Source: Aquitalea magnusonii
GTDB lineage: Bacteria > Pseudomonadota > Gammaproteobacteria > Burkholderiales > Chromobacteriaceae
NCBI RefSeq assembly: GCF_002217795.2
Contig: NZ_AP018823.1
Coordinates: 2,232,001-2,296,000 of the forward strand
Direction of reading: 5' to 3'
Length of the DNA stretch: 64,000 bases
The notes below the pieces were generated by a model that was given only the letters and a program-made list of their open reading frames with translations, was not told where the DNA came from and searched no databases. Below, piece after piece: positions 49,100 to 59,417 of this stretch (its first letter is position 1; each line of letters opens with the position of its first letter). A program made the position numbers and the translations under genes.

Positions 49100-49143
49100 T
49101 CAGGAGGGTCGCTTACAAAGGGATTGCAAAAGAAACTTATCAA

Positions 49144-49250
49144 GAGCCGCTAAAAAAAAGCAAAGCGTGCTGGGGCAAGGCGCGCCAACGCAAACAGTAC
49201 ACAAAGTACGGCAAGGAGGCGCAACGCAGCACTAGGTTTTTCAGCAGCTC
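49144..49250. repeat. Dispersed 107-bp element with terminal inverted repeats, copy C (inverted)
   Basis: The ends GAGCCGCTAAAAAA (49144-49157) and TTTTTCAGCAGCTC (49237-49250) are inverted repeats with two mismatches. On the minus strand the interior reads CTGCGTTGCGCCTCCTTGCC, GTACTGTTTGCG and GGCGCGCCTTGCCCCAGC, matching copies A and B. Its edge touches the last base of the ligC stop codon. Confidence 0.83.
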
Positions 49251-50197
49251 TAAACCAACTGCTGCTCCAGCGCATGCAGCACCTGATAGCACGGCAATAC
49301 TTGGCGCAGGCTGGAGTTGGGCTCACGGCCTTCGCGAATGGCGGCAAAGAATTCGCGGTCTTGCAGCTCGATGCCGTTCATCGACACGGCCACATGCGAT
49401 ACGTCGATCTTCTCTTCCTTGCCGTTGAACAGGTCGTCGTAGCGGGCAATATAGGTGCCGGTGTCGCCGATGTAACGGAAGAAAGTCCCCAGCGGGCCGT
49501 CATTGTTGAACGACAGGCTGAGCGTGCAGATGGCACCGTTGGCGGCCTTCAGTTGGATGGACATATCCATGGCGATGCCCAGTTCCGGGTGAATCGGCCC
49601 CTGGATGGCATTGGCCTTCACGATGGGGCTGCCAGCCTGATAGGCAAACAGGTCCACGGTGTGGGCGGCGTGGTGCCACAGCAGGTGGTCGGTCCAGCTG
49701 CGCGGCTGGCCCAGCGCATTCATATTGGTGCGGCGGAAGAAATAGGTTTGCACATCCATCTGCTGGATGTTGAATTCCCCGGCGGTAATCTTGTTGTGTA
49801 CCCACTGGTGGCTGGGGTTGAAGCGGCGGGTGTGGCCGCACATGGCCACCAGGCCGGTTTCCTGTTGCAGCGCGGCGGCGGCTTCGGCACCGGCCAGGCT
49901 GTCGGCCAGCGGAATTTCCACCTGCACGTGCTTGCCAGCCTTGAGGCAGGCGGCGGTTTGCCCGGCGTGCATCTGGGTGGGCGTACACAGGATGACAGCG
50001 TCCACTTCCTTGATGGCCAGGGTTTCGTTCAGGTCATCCGTGACATGGGCCACGCCGTATTTGTCCGCCACTTCGCGGGTTTTGGCCAGGTCGCGGCCAA
50101 TCAGCGAGACCACTTCCACATCGGCAATATTCTTGATGCCGTCCAGATGCTTGATGCCGAACGCGCCTGCGCCAGCCAGTGCTACTTTGATTGTCAT
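49250..50197 (-). CDS. ligC: 4-carboxy-2-hydroxymuconate-6-semialdehyde dehydrogenase
   Basis: A 315-residue Gfo/Idh/MocA oxidoreductase. The N-terminal Rossmann motif is LAGAGAFGIKHLDGI (8-22), with CTPTQMHAGQTAACLKAGKH and VEIPLADSL in the family positions. HTRRFNPSHQWVHNK and WHHAAHTVDLFAYQ match the LigC/PmdC subfamily, which oxidises the ring-cleavage product (as hemiacetal) to 2-pyrone-4,6-dicarboxylate with NADP. The length equals known LigC. It is the last gene of the lig operon, 12 nt after ligB. Confidence 0.93.
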   Translation of the reverse strand: MTIKVALAGAGAFGIKHLDGIKNIADVEVVSLIGRDLAKTREVADKYGVAHVTDDLNETLAIKEVDAVILCTPTQMHAGQTAACLKAGKHVQVEIPLADSLAGAEAAAALQQETGLVAMCGHTRRFNPSHQWVHNKITAGEFNIQQMDVQTYFFRRTNMNALGQPRSWTDHLLWHHAAHTVDLFAYQAGSPIVKANAIQGPIHPELGIAMDMSIQLKAANGAICTLSLSFNNDGPLGTFFRYIGDTGTYIARYDDLFNGKEEKIDVSHVAVSMNGIELQDREFFAAIREGREPNSSLRQVLPCYQVLHALEQQLV

Positions 50198-50209
50198 GAC
50201 AGGGATTCC

Positions 50210-51536
<1,327 letters not shown>

Positions 51537-51545
51537 GGCGGCTCC

Positions 51546-52478
51546 TCAGCATTCTTCCGGCCAGTACAGGCGCATGGGATTGGTGACCAGCAGCTGTTGC
51601 TGCAATTGCGGCGTCGGCGCGATATGGGGGATGAAATCCACCAAGAGGCCGTCGTCCGGCATATGGTCTTTCAGATTGGGGTGTGGCCAGTCAGTGCCCC
51701 ACAGCACGCGGTCGGGGAAGGTTTCCACCAGTTTGCGGGCAAACGGAATCACGTCGTGGTAGGCGTGGCGTTCGCCATCCAGCGCCTTGGGGCCGGTCAC
51801 GCTCAGGCGTTCCGGGCAGCTGACCTTGGACCAGATATTGTCATGTTCGCGCATCAGTTTCACGAACAATTCAAACTGCGGCCCGTCCACCGGCAGGCTG
51901 ACATCCGGCCGGCCCATGTGGTCCACCACCACGGTGGTGGGCAGATTGGTGAAGAAGTCCCACAGTTCCGGCAGGTCCTGCGCTTCGAAATACACCACGA
52001 TATGCCAGCCCAGTTTGGCGATGCGGCTGGCAATTTCCATCAGCTCGTCCTTGGGGGTGAAATCCACCAGCCGTTTGACGAAGTTGAAACGCACGCCGCG
52101 CACACCGGCCTCGTGCAGGCTTTGCAGCTCTTCATCGGTAACTGCGCGCCTGACGGTGGCCACGCCACGCGCCTTGCCCTTGCTGGCACGGCAGGCATCC
52201 ACCATGGCGCGGTTGTCGGCACCGTGGCAGGTGGCCTGCACAATCACATTGCGTTCAAAACCCAGATGGTCGCGCAGGGCAAACAGCTCTGCCTTGCTGG
52301 CGTCACACGGGGTGTATTTGCGTTCCGGCGCATAGGGGAACTCCGCCCCCGGACCAAATACATGACAGTGGGCATCCACCGCGCCTGCTGGCAGAGTGAA
52401 GGCCGGTTTGGCCGGGCCGTCAAACCAGTCCAGCCAGCCTGCGGTCTTGCTGAAGTCGCCACTTACAGGTTTGCTCAT
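51546..52478 (-). CDS. ligI: 2-pyrone-4,6-dicarboxylate hydrolase
   Basis: A 310-residue amidohydrolase starting at ATG 52478. Metal and catalytic motifs are visible: VDAHCHVFGPG near residue 34, NVIVQATCHGADN, RGVRFNFVKR, VVVDHMGRPDV and LWGTDWPHPN with the catalytic Asp. LigI opens the lactone ring of PDC to 4-oxalomesaconate without needing a tightly bound metal. Ten nt separate it from ligK and nine from ligA. Confidence 0.93.
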   Translation of the reverse strand: MSKPVSGDFSKTAGWLDWFDGPAKPAFTLPAGAVDAHCHVFGPGAEFPYAPERKYTPCDASKAELFALRDHLGFERNVIVQATCHGADNRAMVDACRASKGKARGVATVRRAVTDEELQSLHEAGVRGVRFNFVKRLVDFTPKDELMEIASRIAKLGWHIVVYFEAQDLPELWDFFTNLPTTVVVDHMGRPDVSLPVDGPQFELFVKLMREHDNIWSKVSCPERLSVTGPKALDGERHAYHDVIPFARKLVETFPDRVLWGTDWPHPNLKDHMPDDGLLVDFIPHIAPTPQLQQQLLVTNPMRLYWPEEC

Positions 52479-52488
52479 GCTGTCGTCC

Positions 52489-53172
52489 TCAGTCGATATA
52501 ACGCAGACCGGCCTTGGCCAGTGGCTCACGCATTGCATACATGTCCAGGCCCAGCACGCCGGAAGCCAGCTTGGCGCGTTTTTCGCCCTCGAACGATTCG
52601 CGCTTTTGCGCCGCCGCCAGGGTTTCCGCCGCACGGGCAGCCGGTACGCACACCACGCCGTCGTCGTCCGCCACAATCACATCGCCCGGATGCACCAGCA
52701 TGCCGGCGCACACCACCGGGATATTCACCGAGCCCAGCGTGGCCTTGATGGTGCCCTTGCTGCTGATGGCGCGGCTCCAGACCGGGAAGTCCATTTCCTG
52801 CAGGGTTTTGACATCGCGCACACCGGCGTCGATGATCAGCGCCCGCGCGCCGCGGGCCTGGAAGCTGGTGGCCAGCAGGTCGCCAAAGTAGCCGTCGGTG
52901 CATTCCGAGGTAACGCCTGCCACCACGATGTCACCGGGCTGAATCTGTTCTGCCGCCACATGCAGCATCCAGTTGTCGCCCGGTTGCAGCAGCACGGTGA
53001 CAGCGGTGCCGGACACCTGCTTGCCCGGGTAGATGGGGCGCATATAGGGCTTGAGCAGGCCGACGCGGCCCATGGCTTCGTGTACGGTGGCCGAGCCCAG
53101 CGCTGCCAGTGCATCGGCGGCGGCGCGGTCGGCGCGGGTGATGTTGCGGTATACCACTCCGAGTTGGTACAT
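52489..53172 (-). CDS. ligK: 4-carboxy-4-hydroxy-2-oxoadipate aldolase
   Basis: A 227-residue HMG/CHA aldolase of the RraA fold, with AAGGAAG upstream of ATG 53172. The active-site pattern is [15 protein letters not shown] followed by [10 protein letters not shown] (Arg-Asp pair), with [14 protein letters not shown] at the N-terminus. It cleaves CHA to pyruvate and oxaloacetate using Mg2+, the final step of the 4,5-cleavage route; many members also decarboxylate oxaloacetate. A hairpin-bearing gap of 110 bp separates it from ligJ. Confidence 0.93.
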   Translation of the reverse strand: MYQLGVVYRNITRADRAAADALAALGSATVHEAMGRVGLLKPYMRPIYPGKQVSGTAVTVLLQPGDNWMLHVAAEQIQPGDIVVAGVTSECTDGYFGDLLATSFQARGARALIIDAGVRDVKTLQEMDFPVWSRAISSKGTIKATLGSVNIPVVCAGMLVHPGDVIVADDDGVVCVPAARAAETLAAAQKRESFEGEKRAKLASGVLGLDMYAMREPLAKAGLRYID

Positions 53173-53242
53173 GGTGTTGTCTTCCTTAATCTGTTTTATC
53201 CATCGCGTGGCCCATGGCGCACGTGAGAGGCGGTCAACTCCG

Positions 53243-53272
53243 CAAAAGCTCCGGGTCAGCGCGGGGCTTTTG
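53243..53272 (-). promoter_or_regulatory. Weak terminator-like hairpin between ligJ and ligK
   Basis: On the minus strand AAAAGC...GCTTTT pairs across a GC-rich loop (CCCCGCGCTGACCCGGA). It stands in the only long intercistronic gap of the lig operon (53173-53282). It could attenuate or process the transcript between ligJ and ligK; there is no long T-run. Confidence 0.4.
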
Positions 53273-53282
53273 TTCGCAATGA

Positions 53283-54308
53283 CTACAAGCCTTTAGCTTT
53301 CAGGGCAGCATCCAGTCGCGGATACACCCGGCGGGCATTGCCTTCAAAGATTTGCTGCCGCTCGGCATCCGTCAGTGCCGCCGCTTCGATGTAGCGCTTG
53401 GTGTCGTCGTAGTAGTGGCCGGTTTCCGGGTCGATGCCGCGTACCGCGCCGATCATTTCGCTGGCAAACAGCACGTTGTCCACCGGGATGACCTTGGTCA
53501 GCAGGTCGATGCCCGGCTGGTGGTAGACGCAGGTGTCAAAGAAGATGTTGTTGAGCAGATGGTCCTTGAGCAGCGGCTTTTTCATTTCCTGCGCCAGCCC
53601 GCGGAAGCGGCCCCAGTGGTAAGGCACTGCACCACCGCCGTGCGGGATGACAAAGCGCAGCGTGGGGAAGTCCGTAAACAGGTCTGAGGTCAGGCATTGC
53701 ATGAAGGCGGTGGTGTCCGCGTTCAGGTAGTGCGCGCCGGTGGTGTGGAAGGCGCAGTTGCAGCTGGTGGACACATGCACCATGGCCGGGATGTCGTACT
53801 CCACCATTTTTTCGTAGATGGGATACCAGTGGCGGTCGGACAGCGGCGGGCTGGTCCAGTGGCCGCCGGACGGGTCCGGGTTGAGGTTGATGCCGACAAA
53901 GCCGTAGTCCTTGATGCAGCGTTCCAGCTCCGGAATGGAGGTGGCCGGGTCGACACCGGGCGACTGCGGCAGCATGGCCGCGCCGATGAAGTGGTCGGGG
54001 AACAACTGGCTGACGCGGTAGCACAGCTCGTTGCAGATGGCGGCCCAGGTGGAGGAGGTGTTGAAGTCGCCGATATGGTGGGCCATGAAGCTGGCACGCG
54101 GGCTGAAGATGGTGAGGTCGGAGCCGCGCTGTTTCATCAGGCGCAGCTGGTTGCTTTCGATGGTGTCGCGCAGCTCGTCGTCGGAGATCTTCAGTTCGGA
54201 CGGCTTGGGGCCCAGCTCCGGGGTGGAGAGGTTGTCGATCTGGCGTTTGCGCCAGTCTTCCAGCGCCTTGGGGGCGGTGGTGTAGTGGCCGTGGATGTCG
54301 ATGATCAT
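53283..54308 (-). CDS. ligJ: 4-oxalomesaconate hydratase
   Basis: A 341-residue amidohydrolase-superfamily enzyme starting at ATG 54308, overlapping the galD stop by 4 nt (ATGA). The metal motif [13 protein letters not shown] opens the protein; [34 protein letters not shown] and [19 protein letters not shown] match the LigJ/GalB-type hydratase family. It hydrates 4-oxalomesaconate to 4-carboxy-4-hydroxy-2-oxoadipate. The long frame upstream to 54695 is spurious. Confidence 0.92.
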   Translation of the reverse strand: MIIDIHGHYTTAPKALEDWRKRQIDNLSTPELGPKPSELKISDDELRDTIESNQLRLMKQRGSDLTIFSPRASFMAHHIGDFNTSSTWAAICNELCYRVSQLFPDHFIGAAMLPQSPGVDPATSIPELERCIKDYGFVGINLNPDPSGGHWTSPPLSDRHWYPIYEKMVEYDIPAMVHVSTSCNCAFHTTGAHYLNADTTAFMQCLTSDLFTDFPTLRFVIPHGGGAVPYHWGRFRGLAQEMKKPLLKDHLLNNIFFDTCVYHQPGIDLLTKVIPVDNVLFASEMIGAVRGIDPETGHYYDDTKRYIEAAALTDAERQQIFEGNARRVYPRLDAALKAKGL

Positions 54309-55411
54309 GCTTGCTGTCCTTTCCAGATGGCGGAGGGAATCATGACCTCTCCGCGCATGATGAGCCTTGCAGTGCGCAGCAGCGCTGCGCGGATGACGTG
54401 TTGCGGGTTGTCCGGGTCCAGTTCCAGGTCCACCGAGAATTCGCCGGTCGGGTGTTCCACCGACACCAGATGGAGGTGGCCGGCCTGCATCTGCGCGATG
54501 CCCTCGGTGACCGAGCCTTCCAGCACACAGGCGGTGCCAACCGTCACTGCCGCCAGCACGCCGATGGCGTCGTGGCAGACATGGGGGATGAAACAACGGG
54601 TGCTGATGCTGCCGCCGTCGCGCGGCGGGGCAACCAGACACATCTTGGGATAGGTTTTCTTGCTGGCATCGCCCAGACCCATCAGGTGGCCGCATTGCAG
54701 GCGCAGCGCTTCCAGCCGGGTTTTCAGCTCGGTATCGGCATTCAGTTCGGCCACGCTTTCATAGCCGCTGCGGCCCAGGTCGGCAGCGCGCAGCATCACC
54801 AGCGGCATGCCGTTGTCGATACAGGTGACTTCCAGCGCACCCACGCCTTCCAGTTGCACCACATCCTTCACCTTGCCGGTGGGCAGCAAGCCGGAACACA
54901 CCGAACCGGCGGTATCCAGAAAGTTGATGGTGATGGGCGAGGCGCTGCCAGGTACGCCGTCAATGCGGGCGTCGCCGTCGTAACGCATCTGGCCGCCCGG
55001 CGTTTGTACCGTCACGTCGCACTGCATGCCGGTATTGAGGGTGAGCACGCGGAAGGTGCTGGTTTCACCCTGCGCCGTTACCAGGCCGCGCTCCAGCGCA
55101 AAAGGCACCACCGCTGCCAGCATATTGCCGCAGTTGGGCGTGGTATCCACCGTGTCCTTGTCCGGCTGCAACTGGGCAAACAGGAAGTCCAGGTCCACGC
55201 CAGGCTGGCTGCCGCGGGAAATGATGCCGACCTTGCTGGTCAGCGGGTGCGCTCCACCCAGGCCGTCAATCTGGCGGCGGTCGGGAGAGCCCATGACAGC
55301 GAGCAGCACACGGTCGCGCAATGCCTGATCCTGCGGCAGATCGTCTGCCAGGAAGAAGGGCCCGCGTGAGGTACCGCCACGCATGAACAGAGTCGGGATA
55401 GAGGTTTGCAT
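54305..55411 (-). CDS. galD: 4-oxalomesaconate tautomerase (PrpF fold)
   Basis: A 368-residue GalD-type tautomerase. ATG 55411 is chosen because the family N-terminus is IPTLFMRGGTSRGPFF; an upstream ATG (55435) would add eight residues. Other family segments are MGSPDRRQIDGLGGAHPLTS, VDTTPNCGNMLAAVVPFAL and GGSISTRCFIPHVCHDAIGV. It interconverts keto and enol forms of oxalomesaconate before hydration. First gene of the operon; an AT-rich promoter region with a CTATCAGATATAAC motif lies upstream. Confidence 0.92.
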   Translation of the reverse strand: MQTSIPTLFMRGGTSRGPFFLADDLPQDQALRDRVLLAVMGSPDRRQIDGLGGAHPLTSKVGIISRGSQPGVDLDFLFAQLQPDKDTVDTTPNCGNMLAAVVPFALERGLVTAQGETSTFRVLTLNTGMQCDVTVQTPGGQMRYDGDARIDGVPGSASPITINFLDTAGSVCSGLLPTGKVKDVVQLEGVGALEVTCIDNGMPLVMLRAADLGRSGYESVAELNADTELKTRLEALRLQCGHLMGLGDASKKTYPKMCLVAPPRDGGSISTRCFIPHVCHDAIGVLAAVTVGTACVLEGSVTEGIAQMQAGHLHLVSVEHPTGEFSVDLELDPDNPQHVIRAALLRTARLIMRGEVMIPSAIWKGQQA

Positions 55412-55459
55412 GCGAGGATTGTGTTCCCGCGCCATGCATTAAAAAAGAGCACTATCGCT

Positions 55460-55473
55460 CTATCAGATATAAC
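55460..55473. promoter_or_regulatory. Putative operator in the lig operon promoter
   Basis: CTATCAGATATAAC lies about 50 bp upstream of galD, next to GAGC-ACTATC-GCTC (55447-55460). The TATCAG(A/T)TA core is shared with the site at 26126 and, inverted, with the palindrome at 60380, so it may mark a common regulator such as the adjacent IclR protein. Confidence 0.4.
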
Positions 55474-55545
55474 ACTTTGCTATACATCGAGCGCATGAAT
55501 GGCAATGGCCCGACAGGCGGGCCATGCATGAAAAAACAGCGCAAA

Positions 55546-56325
55546 TCAGGACTTGAAGTACAGCGAACCCAGCGAGGCCTCACCCAGCTCGCGAGCGGCA
55601 TCCTGCAACAGGCTGCCCAGCTCCGGCAGCCGGTCCGCCGGAATGCGGCTGGTGGGGCCGGCCAGTGTCACCACGCCCACCACCTTCTGGTTGAGCGGGT
55701 TGATGATGGGCGCGGCCAGCGAGGTCATGCCCGGTTCGTAACTGTCCACCGCCACCGCATGGCCACGCTTGCGGGTGGCATGCAGCACCTCCAGAAAGGC
55801 GGCAATGGTGCGCGGGGCATTGGGGCCGTAGTCGTGGCCATTGCCAAAGCCCTGCCGGGCGACAATCTGCAAGGCCTGTTCATCATCCAGCCGGGAGAGC
55901 CAGGCCGGGCCGCTGGCGGTGCAGAACAATGGCGGGTTGCTGCCCATGTCCGGGTCGTAGCGCAGGCCGGAGCGTGCGCCCTGCGCCTTGGCCACAAAGG
56001 TGATCAGCTCGTTCTCGATAATGCCCAGCCGCGCCAGCTCGCCCGAGCTGCGCGCCAGGTTTTCCAGAATCGGCTGCGACACATCAGCCACCCCGCTGGT
56101 GGACAGGTAGATCAGCCCCAGCGAAACCAGCTTGAGCGAGAGCTGATACTCGCCCTTCTCCGCATGCTGGCGCACATAGCCTTGCTCGATCAGCATGGCC
56201 AGCAACCGGTGCGCGCCACTGCGCGGCATGTTGAGGGTGTCGGCAATGACATGCAGCGGCAGTTGTCCGCCATTACGGGCCAGCAATTCCAGGATTGCCA
56301 GCGAACGCTCCATACTGCCTGCCAT
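55546..56325 (-). CDS. IclR-family transcriptional regulator
   Basis: A 259-residue IclR protein starting at ATG 56325 with AAGGAG upstream. The N-terminal winged HTH (SMERSLAILELLARNGGQLP, VIADTLNMPRSGAHRLLAML) and the effector domain (residues 80-255, with ITFVAKAQGARSGLRYDPDM and GMTSLAAPIINPLNQKVVGV) are complete. IclR members (PcaR, PobR, LigR) commonly activate protocatechuate pathways. It is oriented with the lig operon and just upstream of it, so it is the leading candidate for its control. Confidence 0.9.
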   Translation of the reverse strand: MAGSMERSLAILELLARNGGQLPLHVIADTLNMPRSGAHRLLAMLIEQGYVRQHAEKGEYQLSLKLVSLGLIYLSTSGVADVSQPILENLARSSGELARLGIIENELITFVAKAQGARSGLRYDPDMGSNPPLFCTASGPAWLSRLDDEQALQIVARQGFGNGHDYGPNAPRTIAAFLEVLHATRKRGHAVAVDSYEPGMTSLAAPIINPLNQKVVGVVTLAGPTSRIPADRLPELGSLLQDAARELGEASLGSLYFKS

Positions 56326-56355
56326 GTCGTTTCTCCTTGCTGAGTGGTTCCGGAT

Positions 56356-56370
56356 TTGAACACAGTTCAA
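56356..56370. promoter_or_regulatory. Palindromic site upstream of the IclR gene
   Basis: TTGAAC-ACA-GTTCAA is a perfect 6-bp inverted repeat with a 3-bp spacer, 31 bp before the IclR start. IclR proteins often autoregulate through palindromes of this size. Confidence 0.5.
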
Positions 56371-56418
56371 TTTGCCCAGCAAGCCGCCCTCCCCGCATCC
56401 GGCCCTTGCCCGCTACCG

Positions 56419-58032
56419 CTACACCTGAAAGCGCGCCACCGACTGGTGCAAGGCTGCGGTCAGTTGCTCCAGCCGGGCCACATGCTCGCATGCCTGCGCA
56501 ACCGCGTGGCTGGACTCCTCCATGCGGCCGGAAATCTGCTCGATGTTTTGCGCCACGCTATTGCTGGCCTGGCTTTGCTCGGTGGTGGCTGTGGCAATGC
56601 TGCGCACCTTGTCCAGCGCCTGGGCGGATGCGGTGTTGATCTGCTGCAGCGCCTCCCCTGCCTGGGCCGCCATCTGCACCCCCATCGCCACCTGCGGTGC
56701 CATGGCCTGCATACCTTGCACCACGGCGGCGGTATCGGCATGCACTGCCTGTACCGTGCTGGCTATCTGCGCAGTGGCGGTGCTGGTGCGTTCGGCCAGC
56801 TTGCGCACTTCGTCCGCCACCACGGCAAAGCCGCGGCCCTGCTCGCCGGCACGGGCGGCCTCGATGGCGGCGTTAAGCGCCAACAGATTGGTCTGGTCGG
56901 CAATATCACGAATCACGCTGGCAATATCGCCAATCTGGTCGGTGCGCTGCTCCAAAGAACCAATCAGCCGCGAAGCATCATTCACCTGGCTGGCAGCACG
57001 GCTGATTTCTTCACCGGCATGCAGCACCAGCGAGGCACCGCGTGCGGCCAATTCCGTTGCCTGGGTGGAGTTGGTCTCGGTCTCGCGCGCGCCCATGGAG
57101 ATGTGGTCAACACTGACCGCCAGTTGTTCGATGGCCGCAGCACTGGAGGAAATGGCGGCGGAACTCAGGCGCGAGGCATCGTTGATCTGCGCCATCTGCC
57201 CGGCCAGATGATGTGACAACTGCCCCACCTGGCTGGCGTTATCCTGGATGCCGCAAATCAGCGTACGCAGATTGTCCTGCATCACCGCGATGGAGGCCAT
57301 CAGGCTGCCCGCCGGCGCCTCGGCATCCAACTGCCGGTTAAGCTTGCCCGCTGCAATTTCACCGGCCAGTTGGGCCGCCAGATCCGGCTCACCGCCCAGG
57401 GCGCGGTAGATTTTCCTGGCCATCCACACCGCCACCCCGCCGATGACGGCAAACATCAACAGCCCGCTGACCATATAACGCAGCGCCACCTCCCAGAAGG
57501 CCGCCTGGATGTCATCCGTCCAGGCACCAAAGCCGATCACCCAGTCCCAGCCGTCAATCCGGGTGACACCGTTGATTTTCAACACCTCGTCACTGCCGCC
57601 GGGTTTCACCACCATCAGTTCGACAAAGCCGATGTCCTGCGTGGCCAGCACATCCAGATAGCGGTTGAAGTCATGGCGGCCATCCGGCAGCGTCTTGCCG
57701 AAATCCACCTGCCCCACGCCCTTGTCTCCAGGCAGCACCAGGCCCAGCGCGCCAGTGGTACGCGCCCACAGATACAGGCTTTTCTGGTAGTGCATGCTGC
57801 GCAGGGCATCGATGGCACGGCGCTGCGCCTCCGCCCGGCTCAGTTGGCCGCTTTGCTCCAGTTGCTGGAAATGTTTTACCTGCTGCGCCGCCAGCGTCAG
57901 CACGGTGCGGATGGATTCGTGGCGCTGCTCCAGCATGGCAGTGCGCAGGGATGCCAGCCCCATGGCGGCCAGCAGCAAGCCGCCCAGCGCCGCCAAGCCC
58001 ACGATCAGCCCCAGCCGTGTTGAAAGTTTCAT
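56419..58032 (-). CDS. Methyl-accepting chemotaxis protein with single Cache domain
   Basis: A 537-residue chemoreceptor: TM1 (residues 8-30), a periplasmic sCache domain (about 35-185: [40 protein letters not shown] and [15 protein letters not shown]), TM2 (about 188-208), a HAMP-like linker and the cytoplasmic signalling tip ([40 protein letters not shown]). sCache receptors bind small carboxylates. It lies upstream of the IclR gene on the same strand, so a pathway-linked attractant such as quinate or protocatechuate is a reasonable hypothesis. Confidence 0.92.
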   Translation of the reverse strand: MKLSTRLGLIVGLAALGGLLLAAMGLASLRTAMLEQRHESIRTVLTLAAQQVKHFQQLEQSGQLSRAEAQRRAIDALRSMHYQKSLYLWARTTGALGLVLPGDKGVGQVDFGKTLPDGRHDFNRYLDVLATQDIGFVELMVVKPGGSDEVLKINGVTRIDGWDWVIGFGAWTDDIQAAFWEVALRYMVSGLLMFAVIGGVAVWMARKIYRALGGEPDLAAQLAGEIAAGKLNRQLDAEAPAGSLMASIAVMQDNLRTLICGIQDNASQVGQLSHHLAGQMAQINDASRLSSAAISSSAAAIEQLAVSVDHISMGARETETNSTQATELAARGASLVLHAGEEISRAASQVNDASRLIGSLEQRTDQIGDIASVIRDIADQTNLLALNAAIEAARAGEQGRGFAVVADEVRKLAERTSTATAQIASTVQAVHADTAAVVQGMQAMAPQVAMGVQMAAQAGEALQQINTASAQALDKVRSIATATTEQSQASNSVAQNIEQISGRMEESSHAVAQACEHVARLEQLTAALHQSVARFQV

Positions 58033-58227
58033 CTACTGCCTCCTCCTGGTGGTATGCAGCACGGACGTTGCCGTGCCATCATCATTTCTGTTTTCGCCCT
58101 GCCATCCGGCAAACGCCATGCCAGGGCCCGCCCCATTGTGGGGAATTCCGGCCAAAGAAAGAAGCCACCTTCAGCCATAACAGTTATAACAATATGCTAT
58201 GGATTGCAGCCATTAAAAGGAAGGTAG

Positions 58228-58887
58228 ATGTTTAAAATCAAGGCAGTGATTTTTGATTGCGATGGCACGCTGGTGGACAGCGAAAGCCTGTCAGCGCGGC
58301 TGATCGGGCGCATCCTGCAACAGCATGGCCATGCGCTGGATGAAGCCAGCATCCTGCAGTATTTCCGTGGCCGGCCCTATGCGCGCTTTCTGGACGACAT
58401 CAAGCAGCACTTTCCGCAACTGGACGGTGAACTGTTCAGTCGTCAGTTCCGTGAGCAAAGCCTGCCACTGCTGGCAAGCGAACTGGACACCATGCCCGGC
58501 GCGCATGATTTGCTGGCCGCGCTGCAACTGCCGCGCTGCATTGCCTCCAACGGCCCACGCCAGAAGATAGAAACCAGCCTGCACAGTACCGGGCTGAAGC
58601 CCTATTTTGGCGACGCCATCATCAGCGCCTACGAAGTGAATGCCTGGAAGCCGGACCCGGCGCTGATTCAGCACGCGCTACGCCTGCTTGACGCAGCCCC
58701 TGGCGACTGCCTGCTGGTGGAAGACAGCGCCTCCGGCATTGCCGCCGGGCTGGCGGCGGGCGTGGCGGTGGCCGGTGTGCATCTGGATGCGGCAAGCGCC
58801 GCGCAGTTTGCCGGGCAGATTGCCATCTTCCCCGGCCTGCCCGAGCTGGCGGCGGCCCTGGGGCTTTCCCTCCCCCACCGGCACTAG
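58228..58887 (+). CDS. HAD-superfamily phosphatase (subfamily IA)
   Basis: A 219-residue HAD hydrolase starting at ATG 58228 (AAGGAAG upstream). Motif I is FDCDGTLVDSE (nucleophile Asp near 10), motif II CIASNGPRQKIE, motif III Lys in NAWKPDPALIQHAL and motif IV LLVEDSASGIAAGLAAG. The helical cap at 15-80 is the C1 type of beta-phosphoglucomutase and YieH/GppH-like phosphatases. Substrate probably a sugar phosphate. It is divergent from the chemoreceptor and has no clear tie to the catabolic genes. Confidence 0.9.
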   Translation: MFKIKAVIFDCDGTLVDSESLSARLIGRILQQHGHALDEASILQYFRGRPYARFLDDIKQHFPQLDGELFSRQFREQSLPLLASELDTMPGAHDLLAALQLPRCIASNGPRQKIETSLHSTGLKPYFGDAIISAYEVNAWKPDPALIQHALRLLDAAPGDCLLVEDSASGIAAGLAAGVAVAGVHLDAASAAQFAGQIAIFPGLPELAAALGLSLPHRH

Positions 58888-58889
58888 CC

Positions 58890-58920
58890 AAAAAAAAGCG
58901 GAGGAGCCAGGCTCCTCCGC
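58890..58920 (-). terminator. Intrinsic terminator of aroQ
   Basis: Minus strand: GCGGAGGAGCC / GGCTCCTCCGC (58920-58898), an 11-bp stem with an almost closed loop, followed by eight T. It starts 43 nt after the aroQ stop and also abuts the end of the convergent HAD gene. Confidence 0.88.
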
Positions 58921-58963
58921 GCAGGACTGACTGAGTCAGTGTAGGATTGCTGCAGTGAAAAAC

Positions 58964-59407
58964 TTACTGCGCTGCGCTTGCCGCCACAGCGGCGCGCAAG
59001 CCCAACAGATAGCTTTCGCTGCCAAAACCGCAGATCTGACCCTGGACGATGTCGGCAAACACCGACAGATGGCGGAAGGGTTCGCGGGCGTGGATGTTGG
59101 ACATGTGGATTTCCACGATGGGTACGGTGAGGATGGCCAGCGCATCGCGAATGCCATAGCTGTAATGGGTCCAGGCCCCGGCATTGATCAGCACCGCGTC
59201 CACGCCATCGGCATAGGCTTGGTGAATGCGCTCGCACATTTCCCCTTCGTGATTGGTCTGGAAGCTTTCCACTTCCACACCCAGCTCACGGCCCAGCGCC
59301 TGCAGGCGCGCGTCGATCTCGGCCAGCGTCACCGTGCCGTACTGCTTGGGGTCGCGCTTGCCGAACATATTGTGGTTGATGCCGTGCAACATCAGCATTT
59401 TCTGCAT
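58964..59407 (-). CDS. aroQ: Type II 3-dehydroquinate dehydratase
   Basis: A 147-residue AroQ/QuiB-type enzyme starting at ATG 59407, with GAGGAGG upstream. Active-site segments are recognisable though diverged: HNMFGKRDPKQYGTVTL (Arg and Tyr), FQTNHEGEMCERI, LINAGAWTHYSYGIRDAL and VEIHMSNIHAREPFRHLS (catalytic His region). It dehydrates 3-dehydroquinate to 3-dehydroshikimate. The substitutions (GINHNM for the usual GPNLNL, NAGAW for NPGAY) suggest a catabolic rather than biosynthetic form. It is in an operon with the AroE-like gene 10 nt upstream. Confidence 0.92.
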   Translation of the reverse strand: MQKMLMLHGINHNMFGKRDPKQYGTVTLAEIDARLQALGRELGVEVESFQTNHEGEMCERIHQAYADGVDAVLINAGAWTHYSYGIRDALAILTVPIVEIHMSNIHAREPFRHLSVFADIVQGQICGFGSESYLLGLRAAVAASAAQ

Positions 59408-59417
59408 CACCGCCTCC

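Noticed and set aside
55506..55524. TGGCCCG-ACAGG-CGGGCCA hairpin between the lig operon promoter and the IclR stop
   Set aside because: The stem is real but no T-run follows on either strand, so I did not call it a terminator of the IclR gene.
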